A stretch of DNA of 64,000 nucleotides from Plecoglossus altivelis. Its lineage: Eukaryota; Chordata; Actinopteri; Osmeriformes; Plecoglossidae. Positions 54,279-64,000 of this stretch are shown here, in pieces. How positions within the stretch are numbered: position 1 is the stretch's first letter; every line of letters begins with the position of its first letter. Made by a program: the position numbers and the translations under genes. The stretch is taken from positions 4,060,453-4,124,452 of the forward strand of contig BROE01000004.1 of NCBI GenBank assembly GCA_036571765.1. Reading direction: 5' to 3'. The notes under the pieces were generated by a model. It made no database searches. It was given only the letters and a program-made list of their open reading frames with translations, and was not told the origin of the DNA.

Positions 54279-54625
54279 CTTGGAGATGTAACATCAGTCC
54301 TACTCGATGTGGCGTGACACAATTCGCCGCGAATACAACTAGTCTGAATACCCAGGCATTTTAAAAGATAAATAGACCTCGATGGTGGTTCCTTGAAATT
54401 ATTCAGGTGTCCCAAAAACGCGTGCTGGATCCATACAGTTTAACGGCCTTCACCGATGCCCTTCAAGAAATCCATAAGCATTATAGTAAGCCACATTCCA
54501 ATGTCTTCCCCAGTGTAAATTCGTTGAAAATGCTCAGGCTTCTATGTTTCGTAGCCAATCTAAAAAACCGCAGGCTGAGGGGTCCTGCTTTCGCTTTGAG
54601 GCTGCAGATCTCCAGCTATATATGC
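54279..54625 (-). promoter_or_regulatory. Possible TATA promoter and 5' UTR exon of the lrfn5-like gene
   Basis: On the minus strand, GGCATATATAGC (TATATA at plus 54617-54622) is followed about 340 nt downstream by a strong donor, CCAAG|GTAAAG, with the exon end at 54279. A transcription start about 30 bp past the TATA would give a ~310-nt leader exon spliced to the acceptor at 49225. This is inferred from sites only. Confidence 0.35.
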
Positions 54626-55978
54626 CTCTGCTGCGCATTACGCCCGCACGCACCGTTTTAGCAGAGAAAACGCCTTTGTGGCGACACGCTGCTGTCTACA
54701 GCGCGGACTAACGGGTGGTGGTGAATTTGGATCGCTATACAGGAAGCCAGATGTTAACGTCTCTCGTCGCCGCAGGTCTGCCGGAGATGCTGGGCAGGCT
54801 CAAAGTAAATTAATACAGATTGATTGAGGGCCAGCAGCCGCATCAGTTTCTGCCCTCAGCCAGAGCGTTACAGAAGTCGCGGACTGCTGTCAACCTTACC
54901 CTGATGCCACCAATCGAGTTCCATTTCGCGGGTGACCGGCAGCGCTGTGCTCAGAATGGTAATATGCGCGCCCCAAGCATAGAAGCCAAATTATTGCAGA
55001 TGCGATAGGCCACCCGTTTACCCCACAGGCAAGAATACAGTAGGCTGATTTTACCGGATAAATTATAATGTAACTTAATCTCACATTTGACAAGTGAGGT
55101 TGATATTGTAGACTGCACAGATATGTAAAATACCCTGCTTTGTGATACACACAATCTTAACATCAATTTTTAAATTCAATAAAAACCAATATTCCTCAGG
55201 ATTTGAAACAAATTGATTTGCAGTTAGGCCTATGTTGGTGCGAATCAAATACCTGTGCGGAACATCAAAAACAAGAACATGAAAATGTTGCTCGACTGCT
55301 ATGCGTTCGACATCATATGACCGCTTTGGCGAGAAAGTGTCCAGCTGTCTGTAACCTTGTCCTGGCACCAACAGTAGCCTAATGCACATAGGGCCACAGG
55401 CTGCATCCTACAGCAACCGTGTGCTGTGCTTCGAAGTTGACGAAGCATTTTACAAGTGCATCTCTGAGATTAAGCAGTGCTCTCAAAGGAAATACTTGCA
55501 CACTCAGTGCTTTCTATACCAGGACAATACAGCTCCTGGCTCTCCTCTCAATTTCATTATAGAGGTGGTTGCATCCACAGAATTACACTGACGATATCTG
55601 CTGCTGATCAATAGTCCTATTCAGTCATTGTATGGCCCCTTAAAATCGATAGGAGCATCTTTGTGCAGTGTTGAACTATCAAATCTGGAGTCCTTCAGTT
55701 TACTTATAAGAGGAGTAGTTTAATGTTTCAGATACAAATAGGTACATTTGGCAGAGTATTATTCAAACGGTGGCATGACCTATGTCAGCAAGTCTGTGTT
55801 ATGCTTAGCTTAGCATTACTTTAATGGTGTATTGACCATGTTCAATACCTGTGGTCAGTTGTTCCGGCTATAGGGATCTGAATTAATACTAAACTAAAGA
55901 GTAACCGAAGAGTGACTAAACTCAATTTTAAACGCAACGTCTGTTTAATTGAACGTTTCAAGCATGCGACATGGAGTT

Positions 55979-57173
55979 TCACTGTTTCATGTCTTTGAGA
56001 AACTGGGAGTAAGTGAGGGCGTCTGCCCAGTCTCCTGTCTGGCTCTTCTTCTCCAGGAACAGACCCATGTTGTCCCGCGGGAGGTCAGCTATGCTGCGGC
56101 TCCACAGCGGCTCCGTGATCCCCAGCAGCTCCCGCACGTGTGCCGAGATGACCTGCAGCAGGTGGAAGACCCCCTCTGAGACCTCCATCGCTCCATGGTT
56201 ACACGTGTCTGTAGGGTGATTACCTTCTGCTGCTGCTGCCTGATACTGCTATGATAGCACATCTGTGTGTCTGTGTGCCTATTCCACTCTCAGTCCAGGA
56301 AGCCTTGATTCCTATTCCTCCTATTAGCCTGCTAATAGCCTCCTATTCCTGTTGTTCCTATGACAGTACGATCTAAAAGGGGCAACATACTCCAACTGGG
56401 GCAAGATATGCGTTGGAGATACTTTGGTTTGGTACTGACTACTACTGTTATTAGCTAACCTGACCAAATGGCAATTTACTCAAAAATGTCATTATTGACT
56501 CTAAGCTTCGGTTGTATTTTTCATTCTATGCAAAAGACTGGTTCTAAATACTGTCATAGTATATATTAAATACAGTGTGTTTTACCTGAACTTGTGTTGG
56601 AATGGTATCATGATAAACAACTTACTTTGGAAATACAACACATTTTCCTTTAAATAATGTTAAACAACTGACAGCCGTGCACACATTTATTCGGAGGCAC
56701 TGAGGACGATGTAGACGTTTAATACAACAGCTTACTGATTCCATCCGGTTCTCCCTCGTCAATTTAGTATAACCAATTTTTATATTGAAAGGCTCATCGC
56801 TGCATCCACTTACCTTCATATCCTCAAAGTCTGTGATTCCTAATCTTGGCAGATATGAGCAATTTACATAAATCAGTTTTCTACCTGTAATGAGGTTCCG
56901 AGAGAAACATTCCTGCAGAAAGTAGATACAGACTGTTAAATAGTTTAATAGTAGGTCCCTGCAGATTTTAACTTTGATGCTATTTGATCATGCTATTTTA
57001 GATTTCACCAGGAAGTTCCTGTTACATCGTTTGCTCTTTTTTCCCTGAACTAATTATTATATATATTTTTTTTTTACATTGAAAGCTTAACTCAACTTAA
57101 CTGTATAATGTGGATATCCCAGAGATTCTATCCATTCAGCCACATCTTGACAACTCCAGTGGAGGACCGCCAT
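55979..57173 (-). CDS. samd15: SAM-domain protein SAMD15-like, 3 exons, 114 residues
   Basis: Exons in transcript order: 57173-57102, 56912-56814, 56152-55979. All junctions are phase 0 with GT-AG introns, and the stop is TGA. Exons this short are easy to miss. The SAM domain starts almost at the N-terminus (MAVLHWSCQDVAEWIESLGY, then HYT|ECFSRNLITGRKLIYVNCS, then LPRLGITDFEDMK). The C-terminal part (ITEPLWSRSIADLPRDNMGL, then FLEKKSQTGDWADALTYSQF) matches the region after the SAM domain in mammalian SAMD15. The long acidic N-terminal region of the mammalian protein (about 670 residues in all) is absent. The molecular function is unknown; SAM domains usually mediate protein-protein contacts. 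A perfect RFX X-box lies just upstream of the start. An apparent longer open frame into intron 2 is not needed, because the acceptor CCACCTGCTGCAG gives the conserved junction. Confidence 0.82.
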
Positions 57174-58032
57174 TTCTTTTCTGCGTGTGTCTGTTTCCAT
57201 AGAAACAGTCACCTGTCAAGAACTTTGTTCCAGTTGGTAGACTGTTGGTAAAATATCCTGTTTCCGTTTTACCTAGCTAATTGTCTGTTTGAACAGAGGT
57301 AGACAATGTTCAGAGTACTTGTCGTAAGAAAATATGAAGCCTAATTAAAGCCGTTGCTTTTAAGCACTGTAGACATAAATAAACGAAAACCAAGACTTTC
57401 AAGTTAAAGTTTACTTTACTTTACAAGCTTCCCGATGACTACCCGTTAACTTCCATTTGATAGTTTTGACCCTTGAGTCCAGCTCAATTAATCATTTTCT
57501 TTTGGGAACACGTTGTCTAAGGTTGTCTTGTCTAACGTATAATAAGTTTGACGTTTGGACCAATTAGACTGTATAATAATGAAATAAGGCGGACCTTTTG
57601 GGAATGTCAATAAAGGTTGGTTCATTCCATAGCCATAGAAAAAAATGGCTCTGATTCACACCAATGATGATCAACCAATCTACAGCGTACAATTCGGGGC
57701 GGTACTTCATATGAGCAAAACGATTGGTTACCCAGCTCCTTTTAATCCACCCCCTTTTGAGCGGAAACAGTCCCAGTTGTCAAGAGAATCTAGCGGTGCT
57801 TCCGCTGTTATACAAATCATGTGGTCTGTTTGTTCAGAGGACTGAAAGCTTAATACAGGTTTAACGATCTGCGAACAAGTGCACCTGGCTCTTACGTCGT
57901 CATATGCCTTTTTGACTTCGTGAGCTAGGATACTAGTTCCTGCTGGTGTCTAGAGGTGTTCTTTGGGTCGGTGCATGGGCCTGTGTTGTTCATAGTGCAT
58001 ACAACAGGAAAATAAACGACACAAACTCCGTC
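57174..58032. promoter_or_regulatory. Divergent intergenic promoter of samd15 and aldh6a1
   Basis: 859 bp separate the two start codons, which point away from each other. The interval holds the X-box on the samd15 side, a CCAAT word (about 57674-57678), an inverted CCAAT (ATTGG, about 57722-57727) and a CRE-like TTACGTCGTCA (about 57892-57902). No coding exon is seen. Confidence 0.5.
57193..57206. promoter_or_regulatory. RFX X-box in the samd15 promoter
   Basis: GTTTCCATAGAAAC is a perfect match to the X-box consensus GTYNCC-AT-RGNAAC. It lies 20 bp upstream of the samd15 ATG (at 57173, minus strand). It is part of a 16-bp palindrome-like word, TGTTTCCATAGAAACA. X-boxes bind RFX factors and mark many cilium genes. 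Confidence 0.7.
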
Positions 58033-61000
58033 ATGGCAAGCATTCTCACCAGATCGCTTTGGAACAAAAAGGTATCGTTGCACCCAAATAGGCAGCGAAA
58101 TTGTAGCTAGCTATGAGTTGTTTGTTTGAGAGCTTTGCACACTGCCAACATTACGCTCTTTCTACGTGTTGCATTCTTTTACAGAGTTCAATTGCATAAT
58201 TTTAAACACAATGGGTTCGATAGGTAGATAGTCACTCTGCAACATACCCCATTGCGGTTTTCACTTTGTTTTGCATCACAGGTGTTCGAAGTTGATTCCC
58301 CCTTTCGTTTCTTTTGCAGGTTCCTCTCCAGATGAGTCGACTATGTTACTCCTCTTCTGTGGTGAGAATTGTTCATGATTTTAAGTCATACGGAAACGCC
58401 AATCTGTGTCTAAATGTTTTTGCAGAGTTAATAATTGATCATCGCTATGTAAGACATTTGGGATTATATATCTGCCTTAACCTCCCCCCCTCCCCCCGTT
58501 CTAACCGCCTAGCCCACCACCAAGTTGTTTATAGATGGCAAGTTTGTGGAGTCCAACAGTACTGAATGGCTTGACATTCACAATCCAGTAAGTATGTCTG
58601 GCTATTTATAACCAACACGTGTAGACATTTTAGTTTTAGATTGTACATCTATACAACACCAAAAATCAAAACGCCTGTGAGTTTAAAAAAAGCACATTTG
58701 CAACCTTTTGAATTTTAGCTTGCTGTGTTTCTGAAATGAATGACCTTCATAATGATATCCTATGTACCAAGCTCATTCAGCCACAGGCTAACAAATGTAG
58801 TTCCCGCCTCTGGCAAGGCAAACCATAGTAGACAGCCATAGCACCTCTCCGTGGTAAATAAGTCAAGGTAGATGGGATAACATGCATAATTGATGTAAAT
58901 GCAAGACATCATGCGGTGTATCTCATGTGACCTGAACTCCTCTTTCTTCCCAGGCCACCAACGAGGTGGTGGGACGTGTCCCCAAGGCCACCCAGGAGGA
59001 GATGCTGGCGGCCGCAGACTCCTGTGCCAGGGCCTACACATCCTGGGCTGAGACATCCATCTTAAGCAGGCAGCAGATATTTCTCCGCTACCAGCAGCTC
59101 ATCAAGGACAACATTGTAAGGAACACCTGGATTGAGATATGTGTCTGTGGACCCTGAGCAAAGTTGGAAGTTGGATGAGAATTGTGAAAGTCTTCTCAAA
59201 AGCCAGACCCTAAGCATTACAAGTAGAGGGGGTTGATGTCATTTTGTCAGTGGTTTCTGGTTCAGTAATGTTTTTATCACACGGAGGTGCCAGTAGAGAC
59301 CATGCTGGTATGACATGGACGAAATGATTTTGGGGTTGTGTCTTGATTATTTTATTTATTTTCTTAGAAAGAGCTGGCCAGGTTGATCACTCTGGAGCAA
59401 GGGAAGACTCTGGCAGACGCTGAGGGAGATGTCTTCAGAGGGCTGCGTGAGTCCTGCGCCCACATCTCCTTCCCTACCTTGTGCACCGTCAACAAACCCT
59501 GAGCTCTTCTCCTGTCTTGCATCTCACCTCTCCTCCTCCTCCTCTCCACTTGTTGTGTTCCAGAGGTGGTGGAGCACGCCTGCAGCATCACCTCCCTGAT
59601 GCTGGGAGAGACCCTGCCCTCCATCACCAAGGACATGGACACCTACACCTACCGCCTGCCCATCGGGGTGTGTGCCGGCATTGCCCCCTTCAACTTCCCA
59701 GCCATGATCCCTCTGTGGATGTTCCCCATGGGCATGGTCTGCGGCAACACCTACCTGATGAAGCCCTCCGAGCGTGTCCCAGGGTGCACCATGCTCTTGG
59801 CAAAGCTGCTGCAGGATTCTGGAGCACCTGACGGAACGCTGAACATTATCCACGGCCAGCACGCAGGTGAGAGGAGCGGGTTGCTGCCAGCTTTTAGAAG
59901 CTCATAGATGAACTTCATTGTTTTGATGCGACGTACCATCAATAAATAACTTTTTTGTGGATGTCTGTTTCCAAACTTGGACTAGGCAGGTAAAAGTATC
60001 AGTGATCATTCAAACCCTAACGTTACCCTCAGGCTATAAGTTATGTAAAGATCCAGGATAATCTGTGTGTAAATGTAATTCATTAATGTGCCACAGGCAA
60101 GATAAAATCCATACACTGAAGAATTTGTTGAAGGCATTGTTTCCAAGGTCATTAGACCTACACCATTTATTCTGTGCCTTCAGGCACTGAGCAGATAATG
60201 AGAACTAATAGCGAGTGTGCAATGAAAATGATCTTTGACCTTGACTTCTAGCGGTGAACTTCATTTGTGACCACCCGGCAATCAAGGCCATCAGTTTTGT
60301 GGGTTCCAACCAGGCGGGGGAGTACATCTACGAGAGAGGCTCCAAGAACGGCAAGAGAGTGCAGTCAAACATGGTCAGACTGACAAGAACTTGCTGTTTC
60401 ACTTGAACAAGTTTTCATATGCTTCATGCCTGTCATAGTAAACAGAAATGGGGGGGGGAATACCCACATTTTAAAGACCAAACCAGCAGATGGCTGCAAA
60501 TCCTTTTTGGTTTCGTGTTAACCTGTGTGGTCTGCCTTCAAATCTTCCTTCCTGTACACTGTCCTACAATGTATTGTGCAGCGCTCTCAGATACGTGTCC
60601 TATATTTCCTGTCCCAGGGAGCTAAGAACCATGGTGTGGTAATGCCGGATGCCAACAAAGAAAACACTTTGAACCAGCTGGTGGGCGCTGCCTTTGGAGC
60701 AGCTGGCCAGCGGTGTATGGCTCTGTCGACTGCCATTCTTGTAGGCGAGGCTCGTGATTGGCTGCCAGAGCTGGTGGAACGCTCCAAAGCACTGCGTGTC
60801 AATGCAGGTACATCCATCTCCCTGAGGGATTTATCCGCTAAAGGGATACAACACAGTTAATCTGCTTCTTTAAAAAAAATAAAAAAAACAGCTGCTGAAA
60901 CATCCGGGCCAAATCTCCAAGGGCTCAACTGTTTCTTTCCCTGTGGGGGAACTGACTCCCTGTGTGGTGTGGCAGGTGACCAGCCCGGGGCAGATGTAGG

Positions 61001-62861
61001 TCCTCTGATTTCTCCGGAGGCCAAGGCCAGAGTGGACAGTCTGATCCAGAGCGGGGTGGACGAGGGAGCCAAGTTGCTGCTGGACGGGAGAAATGTCCAC
61101 GTCAAAGGATACGAGAACGGCAACTTCGTGGGCCCCACCATCCTGGGCAACGTGACAGTAAGGCAGACCCAGACTACATGCAGCACATGAGAGGAGGGAG
61201 GGATCGTACCAGCTCCCTGGGCTGAAGATGCTTACTTTGCAAGTGTCAGATCACAATGCATGCATAACTGTGTCATCGAACACTGAGCTATCAAAGCCTG
61301 TATACCATAATGCTGAACTGTTCATTATTCTCTATGAAGTGTGTAGGATTTCAAGGCTAGTGCTGTTAGAAGACTCAACAATGGCAATGACCCATGAGCG
61401 AGAGGCTTTCACAATCCCCAAGGGTCCTGTGTGTGCATCTGATATACTGTAACTTGCATGGAAGCAGTTCAGATGGTTTATTAGGGACAGCTTCAGAGCA
61501 GAATTTGATCAATCAGCACCTTGTCTCTACTGTTATCCTATCCAGCCAGACATGAAGTGCTACAAGGAGGAGATATTTGGGCCGGTCCTCGTGGTTCTGG
61601 AAGCTGACAGCCTGGACGACGCCATCACATTAATCAACAACAACCAGTATGGCAACGGCACTGCCATCTTCACCACCAACGGAGCCACCGCTCGCAAATA
61701 CACCCACGAAGTGGACGTGGGGCAGGTGAGGCTCACCTGGTGGAACCAGAGAGAGAATACTGGCACATGCTCAGACAGGAGACCAGCTGGACAAACAGTC
61801 CAAATCAGAAAGGGTTTTATTCACCATGAATGTGTGCACAGACAAGGATTTGACAGGAAGGTGCATACATTCACCATATAGGAACCTTAAATAAGTAGTG
61901 TACAAGTCGAATTCACACCAAGGGGCTATAGTATGTACAAAAACTTAGAATACAAGTAAATATGAAACAGCTGTGATGTACAATACCGGTATATAAATAG
62001 AGCTTCATAGTGCAAATATGGTCAGATGTCATCGTGCAGATATTGATGAAAGTCAGCGTTCTAGAAAACGTTATTGCATGAATGTTGATGTATGTGCATG
62101 GTGATGTTGATAAAGCTCAGCTTGATTGACTGCTCCAGATGCCATCTGGTTTTGGCTTATGGCAACAGTGCAATGCTGAATTATTCCTTCCTCTTGGCTC
62201 TTCCATTTGACCCATATTTCTCTAGATAGACAGATGACTCATGTTGTGTAGGTGACTACAAAGAGTATACAGAGGTGTCGCTGTGAGTCATCATCACGCC
62301 CCACGGCCTTCTTCATAAACCTTGACTTCAACATCCCAATTCTTGTAGTCAGTTGGTGAATTTTTAAACTGTTTTTTTTGTTGTTGTTGTTTTGAGGCCT
62401 TGTGTAAATGAATCTCAAGCAGAAGATCTGTGCGATTTTAAGTTTCCATGAAAGTTATCGGAGATTCCGAATGAAAATTGGATGGTAAATTTTTGGCCTG
62501 CTGACGGTGGGATGACTTGACTCGGACTGTTCTGTGTTTTGCAGATCGGTGTGAATGTTCCCATCCCAGTTCCTCTGCCCATGTTCTCCTTCACTGGCTC
62601 CAGAGGCTCCTTCAGAGGCGACACTAACTTCTATGGCAAGCAGGTATACTTCAAACACCTGGCGCAGGCTGATTTAATTGAAGGCTGCTGCGTTATTGTA
62701 GCGCGAAGGACATCCGCATTGTACGTTTATTATTGTTCTGTGCTTTTTCCTTGAAGGGGATCCAGTTCTACACTCAGATCAAGACGGTGACATCACAGTG
62801 GAAGGCTGAGGACGCCACCCTGAAGACCCCGGCCGTTACCATGCCAACCATGGGACGCTAA
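58033..62861 (+). CDS. aldh6a1: Methylmalonate-semialdehyde dehydrogenase (CoA-acylating), mitochondrial, 12 exons
   Basis: ALDH6A1 converts (methyl)malonate semialdehyde with CoA and NAD+ to propionyl-CoA or acetyl-CoA plus CO2, in mitochondrial valine and thymine breakdown. Exons: 58033-58071, 58320-58361, 58513-58587, 58954-59115, 59368-59446, 59564-59866, 60252-60373, 60618-60807, 60976-61157, 61546-61725, 62545-62643, 62757-62861. All phases agree; 525 residues versus 535 in human. Residues 1-27 (MASILTRSLWNKK...) look like a mitochondrial presequence. Visible key motifs are APFNFPAMIPLWMFP with Asn176, FVGSNQAGEYI, AAGQRCMALS with nucleophile Cys307, KEEIFGPVLVVLE, and the C-terminal PTMGR. 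Exon 1 encodes only the presequence start. No frame damage is seen, so the gene looks functional. Confidence 0.97.
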
Positions 62862-64000
62862 CTCTGTGTAGCAGTGTGAATGTGTTTTCTCGCGTAGACA
62901 TGTCAGCACAACCTTTTATGCACTACGGATCTGCCTTAACATTCACGTGGTCAGGAGAAGGGTCGGGTATCATTTCTATTAGATCGATATCCAATTGTGA
63001 ACCAGTTTTCGATACCCAAGCCTAGTCGATAGGTACAAATCAATGGTTGCTGTCTGTATGCGTTTACAAAAACATGAACGTGTTCTGTTGATGACCTTGC
63101 AAGTTCCCTTGCTAGTTGTTACTAGTAGGAATGTTGACGGGAAATTATGCTATGAATGACCTCAGTGTGCTACTCTGTAATGGACAGGTGTTTTCGGTGT
63201 GGGAAAATGGAGTCAGTGTGTAACCGACTACAGTAGGATGTTCTGCTTTCCTGAACTGCTTACCGCAGCTCAGAAAAGCTGCACTGCTTACTGCAGTTCA
63301 GGAAAGGACTGGTGATGGAGTACAAAATATACATATTGTCAATAACAGAACAGGAAATGTTTTTGTGATGTTGTTTCAATGCGATCTTTATTTGTCTGCC
63401 CACTGTTTGGATTAGTCATGTTTTCGTTCGGAGAGTTTGTGGATGCAGTAGAGGACCCATTAATTGTTATTTACAACAGTTATGCAGCGTGTTCTCACGG
63501 GCAAAGATAGATAGGGCATATGCAAGATAGATGAATTGATTGACATTTATTAAAAAATTACATTGGATTTGCATATAATGATTGTGTTGTTTTGTTTGTC
63601 AAATATACAACGTCCTGTAGTGAAAAGGCCCATATTGTGGATAGTTTAGCTAAACTCTCATGCTCTCATGCTTTGCATGACCGGCATTTTGAGTCACATC
63701 AACAAGTTGAGGGTTACTAAGTCTTGTGGGGCTAAAATACCTTGATTATAGGTTATAATACATGCACTTGGTGTCACAAGCTTTAAGACTCGCATGTGAA
63801 TTATTTAGCAACATGTTTGAACATGGATCGCTACTACATGTTCTCTGATACAACATCAACTTTCTTGAAGAGTTCCATTCAGCGTGACAAATGTTCGATT
63901 TAAAATATCTCGCAGTTACTTACTGTGTCAGCAATCTTGAACAGATAGGTTTACCAATTTGCAGACTGCACGCTTAAACGTTTTTGGTTACAACGTTTGG
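62862..64000 (+). other. aldh6a1 3' UTR and downstream flank
   Basis: No further exon is seen. The variant poly(A) signal ATTAAA at 63549-63554 is the best candidate end of the transcript. The final 400 bases hold nothing I can identify. Confidence 0.5.

Larger units (their letters stand above)
49225..55978. other. Region upstream of the lrfn5-like gene; no coding gene seen
   Basis: Probably mostly the first (5' UTR) intron of the lrfn5-like gene plus the gap to samd15. It contains a 12-bp GTG-rich repeat (50880-51120), a T run (51657-51672), a GCA run (51981-52003) and a GT array (52420-52482). Open frames are short and have no splice partners or recognisable products. Confidence 0.6.

Noticed and set aside
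56153..56270. Open frame extending samd15 exon 3 upstream (an alanine-rich stretch before GVFHLLQ)
   Set aside because: The strong acceptor CCACCTGCTGCAG at 56153 gives the junction that matches the family (EDMK followed by VISAHVRELL). The extension would insert residues the family lacks.
58760..59056. Minus-strand open frames overlapping aldh6a1 exons
   Set aside because: They are shadows of GC-rich coding exons on the plus strand.

Overview
This window is vertebrate nuclear DNA, almost certainly from a teleost fish. It holds spliced genes with GT-AG introns, dense CA/GT and CT/GA microsatellites and many minisatellites, and its proteins are orthologues of vertebrate genes in a compact, fish-like arrangement. 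I could not resolve the species. Everything comes from reading the sequence and from remembered family sequences; no search was run.

Layout. 1-6.3 kb: no recognisable gene, one probable tRNA-derived SINE, simple repeats and a 653-base N gap (5463-6115). 6.99-32.2 kb: evl (Ena/VASP-like), plus strand, 13 coding exons, with a 14.9 kb first intron full of minisatellites. 33.77-36.74 kb: yy1, plus strand, starting only 1.55 kb after the evl stop codon. 37.6-44.3 kb: gene-free. 45.33-49.20 kb: an LRFN5-like synaptic adhesion gene, minus strand, with a possible TATA promoter and 5' UTR exon near 54.3-54.6 kb. 55.98-57.17 kb: a very short samd15, minus strand. 58.03-62.86 kb: aldh6a1, plus strand, divergent from samd15. 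62.9-64 kb: 3' UTR and flank.

The genes do not form one pathway: actin-filament elongation (evl), transcription and Polycomb recruitment (yy1), synapse organisation (lrfn5-like), a probable cilium or sperm-related SAM protein (samd15), and mitochondrial valine/thymine catabolism (aldh6a1). From memory, all five human orthologues lie on chromosome 14q, so the block is a rearranged piece of one ancestral chromosome; evl-yy1 is the conserved pair.

The most interesting points are an undescribed-looking, in-frame 45-nt exon candidate between yy1 exons 2 and 3; a cluster of YY1-type sites in yy1 intron 1; a SAM-only samd15 with a perfect RFX X-box just upstream of its start codon; and a PDZ-ligand C-terminus on an LRFN5-type protein. 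Several stretches look like unpolished long-read filler: evl exon 3, the duplicated block at 20.6-21.8 kb, and minisatellites near 25.7 and 29 kb. They should not be read as biology without checking.
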